Below are positions 52,810 to 62,132 of a stretch of DNA of 64,000 nucleotides, one piece after another (position 1 is the first letter of the stretch; each line of letters starts with the position of its first letter). Source of the DNA: Flavobacterium proteolyticum (GTDB lineage Bacteria > Bacteroidota > Bacteroidia > Flavobacteriales > Flavobacteriaceae); contig NZ_JADFTZ010000001.1 of the NCBI RefSeq assembly GCF_015223105.1, positions 1-64,000 of the forward strand, in the 5' to 3' direction. The notes beneath the pieces were generated by a model. It was not told the origin of the DNA. It saw nothing but the letters and a program-made list of their open reading frames with translations, and ran no database searches. The position numbers and the translations under genes were made by a program.

Positions 52810-53424
52810 ATGAACAATATTCTTATACATCCAACTTATTTCCCATCGATTAGTCATTATGTAGCAATGCTTCAAGCGGATTCAGTTACGTTTGAAATGG
52901 AAGATAATTTTCAAAAACAAACTAATAGAAATAGGATGTACATTTATAGTCCAAATGGAGTTCAAATGTTGAATATCCCAATCAAACATTCAAAAGACAA
53001 GCACCAAAAATATAAAGATGTCCGCATTGAAAACGATTTTGGATGGCAAAAAAATCACTTTAAATCCTTAGAAGCGGCTTATCGAACTTCGCCTTTTTTT
53101 GAATATTTTGAAGATGATTTTAGACCGTTATTTGAGAAAAAACATGAGTTTTTAATGGATTTAAATTTAGAAATTTTCGAATTGGTAAACGATTCTTTGG
53201 GAATTAATATACAACCAGAAAAGACTACAGAATTCTTCCATGAAGTTTCTGATTATAATGATTTCAGACCTTTAGTAAACGGAAAAAAAGACACCACTCA
53301 ATTAGAAGAATACACTCAGGTTTTTAATGAAAAACATGGATTTCTCAATAATTTAAGCATTTTAGACTTGCTATTTAACGAAGGAAGATATGCGGTTGAT
53401 TATTTAAAAAATCAAAAATTATAA
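52810..53424 (+). CDS. WbqC-like family protein
   Basis: A 204-residue protein with the WbqC pattern: ILIHPTYFPSISHYVAM near the start, NRNRMYIYSPNG, LNIPIKHSK and WQKNHFKSLEAAYRTSPFFEYF. The family lies in polysaccharide loci in some bacteria and is of unproven enzymatic role. Start chosen at 52810; a longer frame would run into the palindrome. Convergent with the EEP gene (two bases between stops). Confidence 0.85.
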   Translation: MNNILIHPTYFPSISHYVAMLQADSVTFEMEDNFQKQTNRNRMYIYSPNGVQMLNIPIKHSKDKHQKYKDVRIENDFGWQKNHFKSLEAAYRTSPFFEYFEDDFRPLFEKKHEFLMDLNLEIFELVNDSLGINIQPEKTTEFFHEVSDYNDFRPLVNGKKDTTQLEEYTQVFNEKHGFLNNLSILDLLFNEGRYAVDYLKNQKL

Positions 53425-53426
53425 TG

Positions 53427-54470
53427 CTACTTATCTTCTTCTTTTATAATTTTTAAACGTGTAATTTGAGGAAAATGATCGCTTTGTAAAAAAGTATCCA
53501 TTGATGTAAATTGTTTTACTTCAATATTATTTTCTACAAAAATGTAATCAATTCGGGCTGGATAGTATTTGTAATTGTATGATTTTCCAAAACCAGTACC
53601 TGCTTGTTCAAAAACATCATTCATATCGCCTTTTATAGTACGATATACATAAGAAAAAGCACTATTATTCAAATCGCCACATACAATTTTAGAAAAATTA
53701 CAACCTTCAAAATGCGCTCTAATTAATTCCGCTTGATGTTGTTGTAATGTGAAAGCTTCACTTAAGCGTTTGAAAATAAATTTTGATTTTGCTTCATCTA
53801 TTTCTTCATGAATATCGGTACTGATTTTTATCGATTGCAAGTGCATACTATAAACACGAATCGTATCATTTTCTTTAACAATATCAGCAAAAATTACGTT
53901 GTTACTTGAATTAGGAAACTCAATTTCTCCCTCATCAATAATTTTATATTTTGAATAGATAGCTTGACCATATTTATTTTTTCCTCCGTATAACTTAATA
54001 TAACTAAATGGAAACATTTTGGTATTAACTCGGTCACTCGGAGAAAATTCTTGTAAACACAAAATATCTGGTTTCTGTTCCTCAATTAACTTAGAAATTT
54101 GCTCTGGAACATCATTTTGTGGAAGCCATTCGTACAAATTAAAAAGACGTACGTTGTAGCTCATCAAAGTAAAATCGCTCTCTTCTTTAGGTAAATTCGT
54201 TTCCGAAAATTTATAAAAACGATTAATAAATGTTATTCCTAAAAGCAAAACCAATCCCGATAGTAACATGTATCGCTTTAATTGCAACAGCCAATACACA
54301 AAAAAGAAAAAATTCAGGATTAAAAACAAAGGCAAAATAAGCGACAAAACACTCAAAAAAGGAAAGGCTTTTGGAGCTAAAAAAGGTAATGAATAAGCAA
54401 GGAAAGTTAATACAGCGAGTACTATATTAAAAAAGAACATTATTTTGCTTAACCATGACTGTCTCTGCAT
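53427..54470 (-). CDS. Membrane-anchored endonuclease/exonuclease/phosphatase family protein
   Basis: A 347-residue protein with three N-terminal TM helices (about 9-30, 35-60, 65-85) and a C-terminal EEP domain. Motifs: SYNVRLFN, the metal-binding Glu in CLQEFSP, GDLNNSAFS and the terminal SDHFPQ. Substrates in this fold range from DNA to phosphoinositides and sphingomyelin; none can be assigned. It starts immediately (zero gap) after the first rhomboid stop. Confidence 0.9.
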   Translation of the reverse strand: MQRQSWLSKIMFFFNIVLAVLTFLAYSLPFLAPKAFPFLSVLSLILPLFLILNFFFFVYWLLQLKRYMLLSGLVLLLGITFINRFYKFSETNLPKEESDFTLMSYNVRLFNLYEWLPQNDVPEQISKLIEEQKPDILCLQEFSPSDRVNTKMFPFSYIKLYGGKNKYGQAIYSKYKIIDEGEIEFPNSSNNVIFADIVKENDTIRVYSMHLQSIKISTDIHEEIDEAKSKFIFKRLSEAFTLQQHQAELIRAHFEGCNFSKIVCGDLNNSAFSYVYRTIKGDMNDVFEQAGTGFGKSYNYKYYPARIDYIFVENNIEVKQFTSMDTFLQSDHFPQITRLKIIKEEDK

Positions 54471-55325
54471 TTATTTTCCAGCTTTGAAGAGAAACTCTTT
54501 TTCCTCTTTAGTTAGACTATCATAACCCGATTTACTAATCTTATCTAAAATATCATCAATCTGCTTTTGCGTGATATCTTTCTCTGTAAACGAATTTACT
54601 ACTTTTTTTGTTGCATTGCGATGTACCTTTTTAAATGGTGTTTTCTTTTTCGGTTTGAATACGTTTACAAAAAAGTCTAAAATCATTGAAATACCTTTAC
54701 TTAAATCAATTCCTGATTGTAACAACTTAATGTAAATAAATCCAAAAAGTGCACCTCCTAAATGGGCAATATGTCCGCCAGTATTATCTAATGGCAACTG
54801 AATTAAATCAACTAATAAAATTACAAAAGTAACATGCCAAAGTTTTACAATTCCAACCAAAGGAATACGCAATAACATAAAAGGAGCATAAGTTGTAGCA
54901 CTTAGTAGAATAGCCATAATAGCTCCGCTAGCACCAACTAACAAACCTGATTTTCCAATGACAATATAAGAAAGCACAAAGGTTAGTCCAGAGAAAATTC
55001 CGCCTAAAATATAAACTCCTAATAATTGTTTATCGGTAAAATAAGTTGAAAACAATCTTCCCGAAAAATGGAGCACCATCAGATTAAAAATCAAATGCAA
55101 AAATCCAGCATGAAAGAAATTAAACGTGATTAATGTCCATGGAGTACGAATAAAAGTCCCAAAATCAGACGATAAAGCAATCCATGTTGGAATTTGAAAA
55201 CTTCCAACAGAAAAACTATAAAAAAATACCAACGAAAACAAGAAGAAACCAATGTTCCAAAAGATTAACTTTTGCACCATCCCTCCTGTTTTGTATTGTA
55301 GTTTTAAATCGTCTAAAATGTTCAT
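54471..55325 (-). CDS. Rhomboid family intramembrane serine protease (first of pair)
   Basis: A 284-residue polytopic protein. It keeps the TM2 HLIFNLMVLHF (HxxxN), the catalytic Ser in GASGA and the catalytic His in HLGGALFGF, so it should be an active protease. A cytosolic tail of ~85 residues is lysine-rich and ends in a predicted helix pair. It is preceded by an A/G-rich 14-mer tandem repeat and lies in one leftward unit with a second rhomboid, mutL and the EEP gene. Confidence 0.94.
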   Translation of the reverse strand: MNILDDLKLQYKTGGMVQKLIFWNIGFFLFSLVFFYSFSVGSFQIPTWIALSSDFGTFIRTPWTLITFNFFHAGFLHLIFNLMVLHFSGRLFSTYFTDKQLLGVYILGGIFSGLTFVLSYIVIGKSGLLVGASGAIMAILLSATTYAPFMLLRIPLVGIVKLWHVTFVILLVDLIQLPLDNTGGHIAHLGGALFGFIYIKLLQSGIDLSKGISMILDFFVNVFKPKKKTPFKKVHRNATKKVVNSFTEKDITQKQIDDILDKISKSGYDSLTKEEKEFLFKAGK

Positions 55326-55370
55326 CTTTTTTCTTTGTTCTTTTTTCTTTGTTCTTTTTTCTATCTTCTA
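55326..55370 (-). repeat. A/G-rich 14-mer tandem repeat between the rhomboid genes
   Basis: On the minus strand AAAGAAAAAAGAAC-type units repeat about 2.5 times right up to the ATG of the downstream rhomboid. The repeat occupies the ribosome-binding region, so changes in copy number could tune translation. Confidence 0.7.
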
Positions 55371-55375
55371 AAAAA

Positions 55376-56122
55376 CTATCTATCCCAACGGTTTTGATTG
55401 AACTGATTTTTCTTCCAATACCACATCATAATAAAACCAATTAATGCACCACCCACGTGGGCAAAATGGGCAATGTTTCCACCAAAAATACTATAACCTG
55501 TTACTCCTGAAAACAAATCTAACAAGACAATTACAGGAACAAAATATTTAGCTTTAATAGGAACGGGAATAAACATCATCATTAACTCCGCATTTGGAAA
55601 CATAAAGGCAAAAGCTACCAATAAACCATAAATAGCTCCAGAGGCTCCAACTGCAGGTGTGTTGTATACATCACCCATTTGATTCACATAATTTTGAATC
55701 AAAGTAGTATCAGCGACATTTATATTTACACTTCCTCCATTTAATAACGTTTTAATATCTGCAACAGAAATACCATTTTGTAATAACATATTTTGTGCAT
55801 CATGAAAATGGTAATAATTTACTCCTGAATGAATTAAAGCAGCACCCAATCCACAAGAAAAATAGAAAAACAAAAACTTTTTTGCTCCCCAAAAATGTTC
55901 TAAAGCACTTCCAAAAGAAATCAAAGCAAACATATTAAAGAAAATATGCATTAAACTTCCGTGCATGAACATATATGATATAGGCTGCCAAAATTTAAAA
56001 CTATCGTTTTCAAAATAATGAAGCGCTAATAGTCCATTGGCCTGTGGCACAACAAAACTTCCTATAAAAAATAAAACGTTAATAATTAATAACTGTTTTA
56101 CGGTGTCGGTCATATTATTCAT
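55376..56122 (-). CDS. Rhomboid family intramembrane serine protease (second of pair)
   Basis: A 248-residue protein with six to seven TM helices. Catalytic features are HIFFNMFALISFG in TM2, Ser in GASGAIYG and His in HVGGALIGF. The ~50-residue loop after TM3 (about 107-165) is longer than in the neighbour. It overlaps the mutL stop by one base (ATG/TAA), showing translational coupling. Confidence 0.94.
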   Translation of the reverse strand: MNNMTDTVKQLLIINVLFFIGSFVVPQANGLLALHYFENDSFKFWQPISYMFMHGSLMHIFFNMFALISFGSALEHFWGAKKFLFFYFSCGLGAALIHSGVNYYHFHDAQNMLLQNGISVADIKTLLNGGSVNINVADTTLIQNYVNQMGDVYNTPAVGASGAIYGLLVAFAFMFPNAELMMMFIPVPIKAKYFVPVIVLLDLFSGVTGYSIFGGNIAHFAHVGGALIGFIMMWYWKKNQFNQNRWDR

Positions 56123-57978
56123 TATAAGGCAAATCTTTTATCTAAATCTTCTACCGTTAACGTGATAAAAGTAGGTTTTTGAAAAGGCGAAACATTCGGA
56201 TCTTTACAAGCAAATAACGAATTTACTAAATTTTCTTGCTCCTTTTCGGTTAAATAAGTTCCCGTTTTTACAGCCATACTTTTTGCCATCGATTTGGCAA
56301 TACTATCACTTTGTGAAAAACTACTTTCTGGAATTTCATTTTGTAGATTTCCAATCAATTCTTCTAAAACAATAGAAACTTCACTTTCTGCCATTCCAAT
56401 AGGTAATCCAGAAATTTGAACAGAATCAGCATTGAAAGCATCAAAAACAAATCCAGTATTTTCCAGTGACGATTGTAATTCTTTCAATAAAATCATTTCA
56501 TCAGAAGAAAAATACAATTCCAATGGAAATAACAATTGTTGGCTCGAAGCTTTTTGAACCGTAATATTAGTCAGAAATTGTTCGTATAACACACGTTGGT
56601 GCGCTCTACCTTGATCAATTACCAACATTCCCGATTTTATTGCACTAACAATATACTTTTTATGAATTTGATAGGTAGAAGTAGTTTTAGTTTCTATCAC
56701 ATCATCATCAAATAATTTACTCGTAACTTCTTCGCTTTCAAAAGAAAAAGCCTCAATTTCTTGTGTGTCTTGTTTTAACCCAACATACAAACTTTCCCAA
56801 CTTGCGGTAGCCGTTTCCTTTTTATAACTTCCAAAAGAAGATAACGGTTTCGAACTCGGTTTCTCAGTCGCAAACGGATTAAAATTCGAATCCACTTGAA
56901 TGGTTGGAAAATCAGCTTCTCTATTTTTGTATTCGTAAGGTGTATCTAAATTGGCATCGCGTTCAAAATCTAAAACGGGAGCCACATTAAACTGCCCTAA
57001 ACTATGTTTTACTGCCGAACGCAAAATTGCATATAACGAATGTTCGTCGTCGAACTTAATTTCGGTTTTCGTTGGATGAATGTTAATATCGATAGTATGC
57101 GGCGGAACTTGCAAATACAAGAAATAACTTGGTTGATTGCCTTCTTTCAATAATCCTTCATAAGCACTCATAATCGCATGATGCAAATACGCACTTTTGA
57201 TATATCTATCGTTCACAAAGAAAAACTGTTCGCCTCTACTCTTTTTAGCGAATTCGGGTTTTCCCACAAATCCAGAAATGGTAATTAATTCGGTTTCTTC
57301 AGAAACTGGCACTAATTTTTCATTGGTTTTTCCTCCGAAAATATTAACGATGCGTTGACGGTAATTCGAACTTGGTAAATTATACAATTCACTTCCATTA
57401 TGCATCAAAGTAAACGAAATCGAAGGATGCGCCATCGCAACTCGTTGGAATTCATCCATTACATGACGAAATTCTACCGTTTCCGATTTCAAGAAATTTC
57501 TTCTGGCTGGAATATTGAAAAACAAATTCTTAACCGCAAACGAAGTTCCTTTTGGTAAAACAGCTACGTCTTGGGTTACCAATTTACTTCCTTCAATAAT
57601 GATATGAGTTCCAAGTTCTTCTTGGTCCTGTTTTGTTTTTAATTCCACGTGGGCAATCGCAGCAATAGAAGCTAGTGCTTCGCCGCGAAAACCTTTGGTA
57701 TGCAAATCAAATAAATCTTCTGCTTTTCGGATTTTAGAAGTAGCATGACGTTCGAAACACAAACGGGCATCGGTTGTATTCATACCTAAACCGTTATCAA
57801 TTACTTGAACTAAGGTTTTTCCTGCTTCTTTAACGATTAATTTGATATCGGTTGATTTGGCATCAACGGCATTTTCCAACAACTCTTTCACTACAGAAGC
57901 TGGGCGTTGCACCACTTCTCCCGCAGCAATTTGATTGGCAACATGATCGGGTAAAAGTTGAATAATACTCGCTGCCAT
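56122..57978 (-). CDS. mutL: DNA mismatch repair protein MutL
   Basis: A 618-residue GHKL ATPase of mismatch repair. N-terminal motifs are intact: ELLENAVDAKST, DNGLGM, TKGFRGEALASIA and a KGTSFAVKNLFFNIPAR segment. The C-terminal dimerisation domain has DQGRAHQRVLYE where endonuclease-type MutL has DQHAxxExxxxE, and ends ACKDPNVSPFQKP where those have ACH and CPHGRP. The metal-binding residues are therefore mostly replaced. It overlaps the downstream rhomboid and abuts the upstream 97-residue protein gene. Confidence 0.96.
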   Translation of the reverse strand: MAASIIQLLPDHVANQIAAGEVVQRPASVVKELLENAVDAKSTDIKLIVKEAGKTLVQVIDNGLGMNTTDARLCFERHATSKIRKAEDLFDLHTKGFRGEALASIAAIAHVELKTKQDQEELGTHIIIEGSKLVTQDVAVLPKGTSFAVKNLFFNIPARRNFLKSETVEFRHVMDEFQRVAMAHPSISFTLMHNGSELYNLPSSNYRQRIVNIFGGKTNEKLVPVSEETELITISGFVGKPEFAKKSRGEQFFFVNDRYIKSAYLHHAIMSAYEGLLKEGNQPSYFLYLQVPPHTIDINIHPTKTEIKFDDEHSLYAILRSAVKHSLGQFNVAPVLDFERDANLDTPYEYKNREADFPTIQVDSNFNPFATEKPSSKPLSSFGSYKKETATASWESLYVGLKQDTQEIEAFSFESEEVTSKLFDDDVIETKTTSTYQIHKKYIVSAIKSGMLVIDQGRAHQRVLYEQFLTNITVQKASSQQLLFPLELYFSSDEMILLKELQSSLENTGFVFDAFNADSVQISGLPIGMAESEVSIVLEELIGNLQNEIPESSFSQSDSIAKSMAKSMAVKTGTYLTEKEQENLVNSLFACKDPNVSPFQKPTFITLTVEDLDKRFAL

Positions 57979-58271
57979 TATTTTCTTCTAAATATGGAAA
58001 AATCGAAATCGATGATAAAGAAAAAAATCAATACCAAAATTAAGGCAATGATAATAACGCGCATATTGAACGAACGATTTTTTCTATTTCTACTAGCATC
58101 TCTTGCATCGCTCCACATTGCTCGCATATCATTATAACTTGCGGTTTCTCTATCGCGTCGTATTGCAGAATCAAAATCAAATGGATTATCTACCGTTTTA
58201 CCTTCGTAATGACGAGGCGTGTAATTAAATCTTTTGTTCTTTGGCATTCTACCTTTTCCAAACTTAATCAT
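57978..58271 (-). CDS. Small single-pass membrane protein ahead of mutL
   Basis: A 97-residue protein, basic at the N-terminus (GKGRMPKNKRFNYTPRHYEGK), with a conserved-looking RRDRETASYNDMRAMWSD stretch and one TM helix near the C-terminus (about 71-88). An internal ATG at residue 9 is an alternative start. No known function. Its stop overlaps the mutL ATG by one base, and a -7 motif upstream makes it the head of the mutL-rhomboid-EEP unit. Confidence 0.75.
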   Translation of the reverse strand: MIKFGKGRMPKNKRFNYTPRHYEGKTVDNPFDFDSAIRRDRETASYNDMRAMWSDARDASRNRKNRSFNMRVIIIALILVLIFFFIIDFDFSIFRRK

Positions 58272-58287
58272 GTCGCATTATTTTTTT

Positions 58288-58295
58288 CAAATTTA
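58288..58295 (-). promoter_or_regulatory. -7 promoter motif TAAATTTG for the mutL unit
   Basis: An exact TAnnTTTG on the minus strand, 16 bases before the 97-residue gene and downstream of the ribH terminator. Confidence 0.5.
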
Positions 58296-58336
58296 AGGAT
58301 TTTTACGCGTTTAATCTCCAAATTTTTGTTAACAAA

Positions 58337-58360
58337 AAATCCCGATGAAAATCGGGATTT
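58337..58360 (-). terminator. Terminator of the TPR-ribH unit
   Basis: AAATCCCGAT pairs perfectly with ATCGGGATTT around a GAAA loop; on the minus strand a T run follows. It lies 27 bases after the ribH stop. Confidence 0.92.
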
Positions 58361-58387
58361 AGTATATTGATTTTAAAGGAAATCCTT

Positions 58388-58873
58388 TTATTTTCTATTC
58401 AAATCTACCATTTTAATAGCTGCAATAGCGGCTTCTACACCTTTGTTTCCGTGTTTCCCACCACTTCTATCTAACGATTGTTGCATGTTATTATCGGTCA
58501 AAACACAAAAGATGGTTGGTACATCGTATAAAAGATTTAAGTCTTTCATACCTTGAGTTACCCCTTCACAAACAAACTCAAAATGCATGGTTTCTCCTTT
58601 AATCACACAACCAATCACAATTACAGCATCTAGCTCTAATTTTTCATGCATTTGGCGAGCTCCGAAAATCAATTCGAAACTTCCTGGTACGTTCCAGCGA
58701 ATAATGTTTTCTGGTAAAGCTCCACAATCGGTTAAAGCAGCGAAAGCTCCATTATACAAACCTTCGGTTACTTGTTCGTTCCATTCTGAAACAACAATCC
58801 CAAACCGAAAATCTTTCGCATTTGGGATTGTGTTTTTATCGTAATTGGATAAATTTTTATTTTCTGTTGCCAT
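58388..58873 (-). CDS. ribH: 6,7-dimethyl-8-ribityllumazine synthase
   Basis: A 161-residue enzyme that condenses the pyrimidine from the RibD branch with dihydroxybutanone phosphate, the penultimate step of riboflavin synthesis. Visible: the substrate-binding VVSEWNEQVT, VPGSFELIFGAR, the VIGCVIKGETMHFEFVCEGV segment with the catalytic His, and GGKHGNKG. It follows the TPR gene by two bases and ends at a terminator. Confidence 0.97.
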   Translation of the reverse strand: MATENKNLSNYDKNTIPNAKDFRFGIVVSEWNEQVTEGLYNGAFAALTDCGALPENIIRWNVPGSFELIFGARQMHEKLELDAVIVIGCVIKGETMHFEFVCEGVTQGMKDLNLLYDVPTIFCVLTDNNMQQSLDRSGGKHGNKGVEAAIAAIKMVDLNRK

Positions 58874-58875
58874 TC

Positions 58876-59661
58876 TTATTCTGTCATTGCAATGAAAGCG
58901 TCAATATTCATTCCTTCTTTAGAAGTTTCATATTTCTCTTTAATCTCAACAAATAAAGCATGAGCTTCTGCTTTTTTACCAGCAGTTAAATACAATTGAG
59001 CTGCTTTTAATAGATATCTTGGCGTCGTGAAATCATTTTCTGAAGCTTCAGCCGCTTTTTTGTAATGAGCAATAGCATCATCTACTTTGTTAGTTTCTGA
59101 CAAAGCATCTCCGATAGCACCTAAAGCAATTGGTTTTAAAATAGCATCTTCCGATTTAAATTTCTCTAAATACGTAATCGCATTTTTAAAATCACCTAAG
59201 TTTAAGTAAGCCATACCAGCGTGGTAATTAGCTAAGTTTCCAGCAGCAGTACCTGAATATTGTTCAGCAACTTGTAAGAATCCTAATTTACCTTCACCAC
59301 CTTTAAGTGCTAAATTATATAAAGAATCGTTTTTCTCTGTAGCATCAACCGCTTGTTGAAAAAATTGTTGTGCTTGGAAAATTTCGTTAGCTGCTTTTTC
59401 TTCTTTAGGCTCAACAACAAATCTGTTAAATAATAAATATCCTAAAGTTCCAATCGCAATTGCACCTACAATACCTAAAATCACTTTTTGATTTTTAGCT
59501 ACCCAATCCTCAGTTTTTGAAGCTGTTTCATCTAAAGTATTGAAAACCTCTGCTGTAGTACTATCTTGTACATCTACTGCTTCTACTTCTTCAAACTCGT
59601 TTTCAACTTTTGCTTCTTCAGGTTTTGGAGCTTTGTAACCTCTTTTGTTATATGTTGCCAT
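58876..59661 (-). CDS. Membrane-anchored TPR protein (YfgM-like)
   Basis: A 261-residue bitopic protein: an acidic cytosolic N-terminus (about 1-55), one TM helix (about 58-78) and a periplasmic domain of TPR-like helices (about 95-260; YHAGMAYLNLGDFKNAITYLEKF is a clear repeat). YfgM-type proteins assist folding of exported proteins at the translocon. The direct role here is unproven. It is cotranscribed with ribH and has a -7 motif 22 bases upstream. Confidence 0.85.
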   Translation of the reverse strand: MATYNKRGYKAPKPEEAKVENEFEEVEAVDVQDSTTAEVFNTLDETASKTEDWVAKNQKVILGIVGAIAIGTLGYLLFNRFVVEPKEEKAANEIFQAQQFFQQAVDATEKNDSLYNLALKGGEGKLGFLQVAEQYSGTAAGNLANYHAGMAYLNLGDFKNAITYLEKFKSEDAILKPIALGAIGDALSETNKVDDAIAHYKKAAEASENDFTTPRYLLKAAQLYLTAGKKAEAHALFVEIKEKYETSKEGMNIDAFIAMTE

Positions 59662-59683
59662 TTATTTTTAATTTAATGAGGTG

Positions 59684-59691
59684 CAAAAATA
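59684..59691 (-). promoter_or_regulatory. -7 promoter motif TATTTTTG for the TPR-ribH unit
   Basis: An exact TAnnTTTG on the minus strand, 22 bases before the TPR gene start. Confidence 0.55.
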
Positions 59692-59746
59692 TAATTTTTA
59701 TTAAAATTTAAAACCATTTTTGTAGATATTTTTAAGATTTTCAATT

Positions 59747-59754
59747 TACTTTTG
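59747..59754 (+). promoter_or_regulatory. -7 promoter motif TACTTTTG for recF
   Basis: An exact motif 42 bases before the GTG start of recF, divergent from the TPR promoter. Confidence 0.5.
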
Positions 59755-59796
59755 CAGGAAGTCTTACTTTTAGTCATCTAACAACCCTTATTTATT

Positions 59797-60876
59797 GTGT
59801 TTTTAAAACAGTTATCTTTACTTAATTATAAGAATTTAGCCCAAATCGAATTTGATTTTGACGCTAAAATCAATTGTTTTGTTGGGAAAAACGGCGTTGG
59901 AAAAACCAATGTTTTAGATGCTATTTACCATTTGGCCTACGGAAAAAGCTATTTCAATCCGTTAGCGGTACAAAATATCAAACATGGCGAAGAGTTTTTT
60001 GTAATTGATGCTTTACTTGAAAAAAACGGCAAAGAAGAAAAAATCGTTTGCAGTTTAAAAAAAGGGCAAAAGAAAACCATCAAACGTAACGGAAAAGTTT
60101 ACGAAAAACTTTCTGAACATTTAGGATTAATTCCTTTGGTAATTATTTCTCCTTCTGATGCCGATTTGATTGTGGAAGGAAGTGAAACTCGAAGAAAATT
60201 TATTGATAGTGTAATTGGAACATTGGATAATCAATATTTGCAATTGTTGATTCAATATCAAAAAACGTTAGCACAGCGAAATGCTTTATTGAAATATTTT
60301 GCTTTAAACCAAACTTTTGATGCAGATAATTTATCGATTTACAACGAACAATTAAGCGAAACTGGGCAGCTAATCTTCGAAAAAAGAAACCAGTTTTTAA
60401 ACGATTTCATCCCGATTTTCCAAAAGCATCACACCAATATTTCGGGTGGAAATGAATCAGTTGCTTTACGTTACGAAAGTCAATTGTTCGAAAAAGATTT
60501 ATTATCGCTATTAGAAGAATCGCTACAAAAGGACAGAATCATACAATATACAAGTAACGGAATTCATAAAGACGATTTGATTTTTGAAATCGATGGTTTC
60601 CCAATTAAGAAATTTGGCTCACAAGGCCAACAGAAATCATTTTTGATTGCGTTGAAATTAGCGCAATTCGAGTTTATGAAAAAGCAAAGTGGCGAATTAC
60701 CGATTCTTCTTTTCGATGATATTTTCGATAAATTAGATGAAACGCGTGTTCAAAAAATCGTAACCATGGTAAATGATGCCGTTTTTGGACAAATTTTTAT
60801 TTCTGACACGCATGCCGAACGAACAGAGATGATTATTAAAGAAACACATCAATCGTATAAAATATTTCCGATTTAA
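59797..60876 (+). CDS. recF: DNA replication and repair protein RecF
   Basis: A 359-residue SMC-like ATPase that helps load RecA at gaps. The Walker A is GKNGVGKTN (about residue 31), a signature-type SQGQQKS precedes Walker [13 protein letters not shown], and the D-loop follows. Start is GTG at 59797. It is monocistronic and divergent from the TPR-ribH unit. Confidence 0.96.
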   Translation: MFLKQLSLLNYKNLAQIEFDFDAKINCFVGKNGVGKTNVLDAIYHLAYGKSYFNPLAVQNIKHGEEFFVIDALLEKNGKEEKIVCSLKKGQKKTIKRNGKVYEKLSEHLGLIPLVIISPSDADLIVEGSETRRKFIDSVIGTLDNQYLQLLIQYQKTLAQRNALLKYFALNQTFDADNLSIYNEQLSETGQLIFEKRNQFLNDFIPIFQKHHTNISGGNESVALRYESQLFEKDLLSLLEESLQKDRIIQYTSNGIHKDDLIFEIDGFPIKKFGSQGQQKSFLIALKLAQFEFMKKQSGELPILLFDDIFDKLDETRVQKIVTMVNDAVFGQIFISDTHAERTEMIIKETHQSYKIFPI

Positions 60877-60892
60877 ATTTCAATAATTTTTA

Positions 60893-60948
60893 GGAACACA
60901 GATGGAACAGATTTTAAAAATTATTAAAATTTCTTTAATCTGTGTTCC
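60893..60948. repeat. Inverted repeat with AATCTGTGTTCC ends, downstream of recF
   Basis: GGAACACAGAT (60893-60903) and ATCTGTGTTCC (60938-60948) flank an AT-rich centre with further partial pairing. It may terminate recF. The end sequence recurs near 62230 and, as CTGCGTTCC, at 21144-21152. Confidence 0.7.
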
Positions 60949-61019
60949 AAAAAAAATACTCCATAATGTTGAATTTGAAAATTACCACATAAACATTACA
61001 TTTGAAAAAAATTATTCTA

Positions 61020-62027
61020 ATGCATATTCAAACCAATTTCTCCTTAAAAAATTATAATACTTTTGGAATTGAAGCTAAAGCTAAACAATTTGTTTCTGTT
61101 TCTTCTATCGATGAATTGAAAGAAGTATTGACCGTTAACCACGATATTTTTATTTTGGGTGGCGGAAGCAACATGTTGTTAACGCAAGATATCGAAAAAT
61201 TAGTCGTTCATGTGAATTTAAAAGGAAGAGAAATTGTAGAAGAAAATGATGATTTTGCTATCGTAAAAGCACAAGCTGGTGAAAATTGGCACGAATTTGT
61301 ACTTTGGTGCATCGACCAAAATTTTGGTGGAATTGAAAATTTATCATTGATTCCAGGAAATGTAGGTACAACTCCTATTCAAAATATTGGAGCATATGGA
61401 GTAGAAATTAAAGATACTATGTTTTCTTGTGACGCATTGAATTTGAAAACATTAGAAATCGAAACTTTCACCAATGCACAATGTAAATTCGAATATCGCG
61501 AAAGTGTTTTCAAAAACGAATTGAAAAATCAATACATCATTACTTCGGTTAGTTTTAAATTAACGAAAAGAAATCATAAAGTTTCCACGACTTATGGTGC
61601 AATTGAAACGGAATTAAAACAAAACGGAATCGAAAACCCAACCTTAAAAGACGTTAGCAATGCTGTAATTGCCATTCGTCAAAGCAAATTACCTGACCCT
61701 AAAGAATTAGGCAACAGTGGAAGTTTCTTTAAAAACCCGATTATTCCCAAAGAAGCTTACGAAAAAGCAAAAGCACTTCACCCCGATATGCCACATTATG
61801 TAGTTTCTGAAACGGAAGTAAAAGTTCCTGCAGGTTGGTTAATTGAACAAGCTGGTTTTAAAGGCAAACGTTTTGGTGATGCTGGAGTTCATAAAAATCA
61901 AGCCTTAGTTTTAGTGAATTACGGAACAGCAACGGGAGCCGAAATTGTAGCGCTTTCGAGAAATATCCAACAAACGATTTTAGAAAAATTTGGAATTGCG
62001 ATAGAAGCGGAAGTTAACATTATTTAG
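61020..62027 (+). CDS. murB: UDP-N-acetylenolpyruvoylglucosamine reductase
   Basis: A 335-residue FAD enzyme that makes UDP-MurNAc for peptidoglycan. It has the FAD-domain ILGGGSNML, IPGNVGTTPIQNIGAYG, the catalytic Ser region GNSGSFFKNP and the C-terminal AGWLIEQAGFKGKR. Ends with a Glu-containing EAEVNII. I chose the ATG at 61020; a TTG six codons upstream is less likely. Type I MurB by length. Confidence 0.96.
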   Translation: MHIQTNFSLKNYNTFGIEAKAKQFVSVSSIDELKEVLTVNHDIFILGGGSNMLLTQDIEKLVVHVNLKGREIVEENDDFAIVKAQAGENWHEFVLWCIDQNFGGIENLSLIPGNVGTTPIQNIGAYGVEIKDTMFSCDALNLKTLEIETFTNAQCKFEYRESVFKNELKNQYIITSVSFKLTKRNHKVSTTYGAIETELKQNGIENPTLKDVSNAVIAIRQSKLPDPKELGNSGSFFKNPIIPKEAYEKAKALHPDMPHYVVSETEVKVPAGWLIEQAGFKGKRFGDAGVHKNQALVLVNYGTATGAEIVALSRNIQQTILEKFGIAIEAEVNII

Positions 62028-62053
62028 TTGGGAGAAGAAAGTTGGGAGTTTAA
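62026..62053 (+). repeat. Heptad repeat at the murB stop
   Basis: AGTTGGG, AGAAGAA, AGTTGGG, AGTTTAA in 7-base phase, beginning within the murB stop codon. Confidence 0.6.
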
Positions 62054-62065
62054 AATCTTGGCGTG

Positions 62066-62132
62066 CTTTTTTAAACACATAGACACATTAGATTTGTTTT
62101 GTGTTGATTTTAGGCATTTCACTTTTCATAGG
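62066..62132. repeat. Partial inverted copy of the 22671-22812 element
   Basis: About 65 bases match the reverse complement of 22750-22816 with few differences, including TTTAAACACATAGACACAT and TTTCACTTTTCATAG. This shows the element is dispersed. Confidence 0.85.

Noticed and set aside
55184..55444. Plus-strand open frame of 86 codons across the rhomboid junction
   Set aside because: It is antisense to two well-supported rhomboid genes and its composition reflects their reverse complement.
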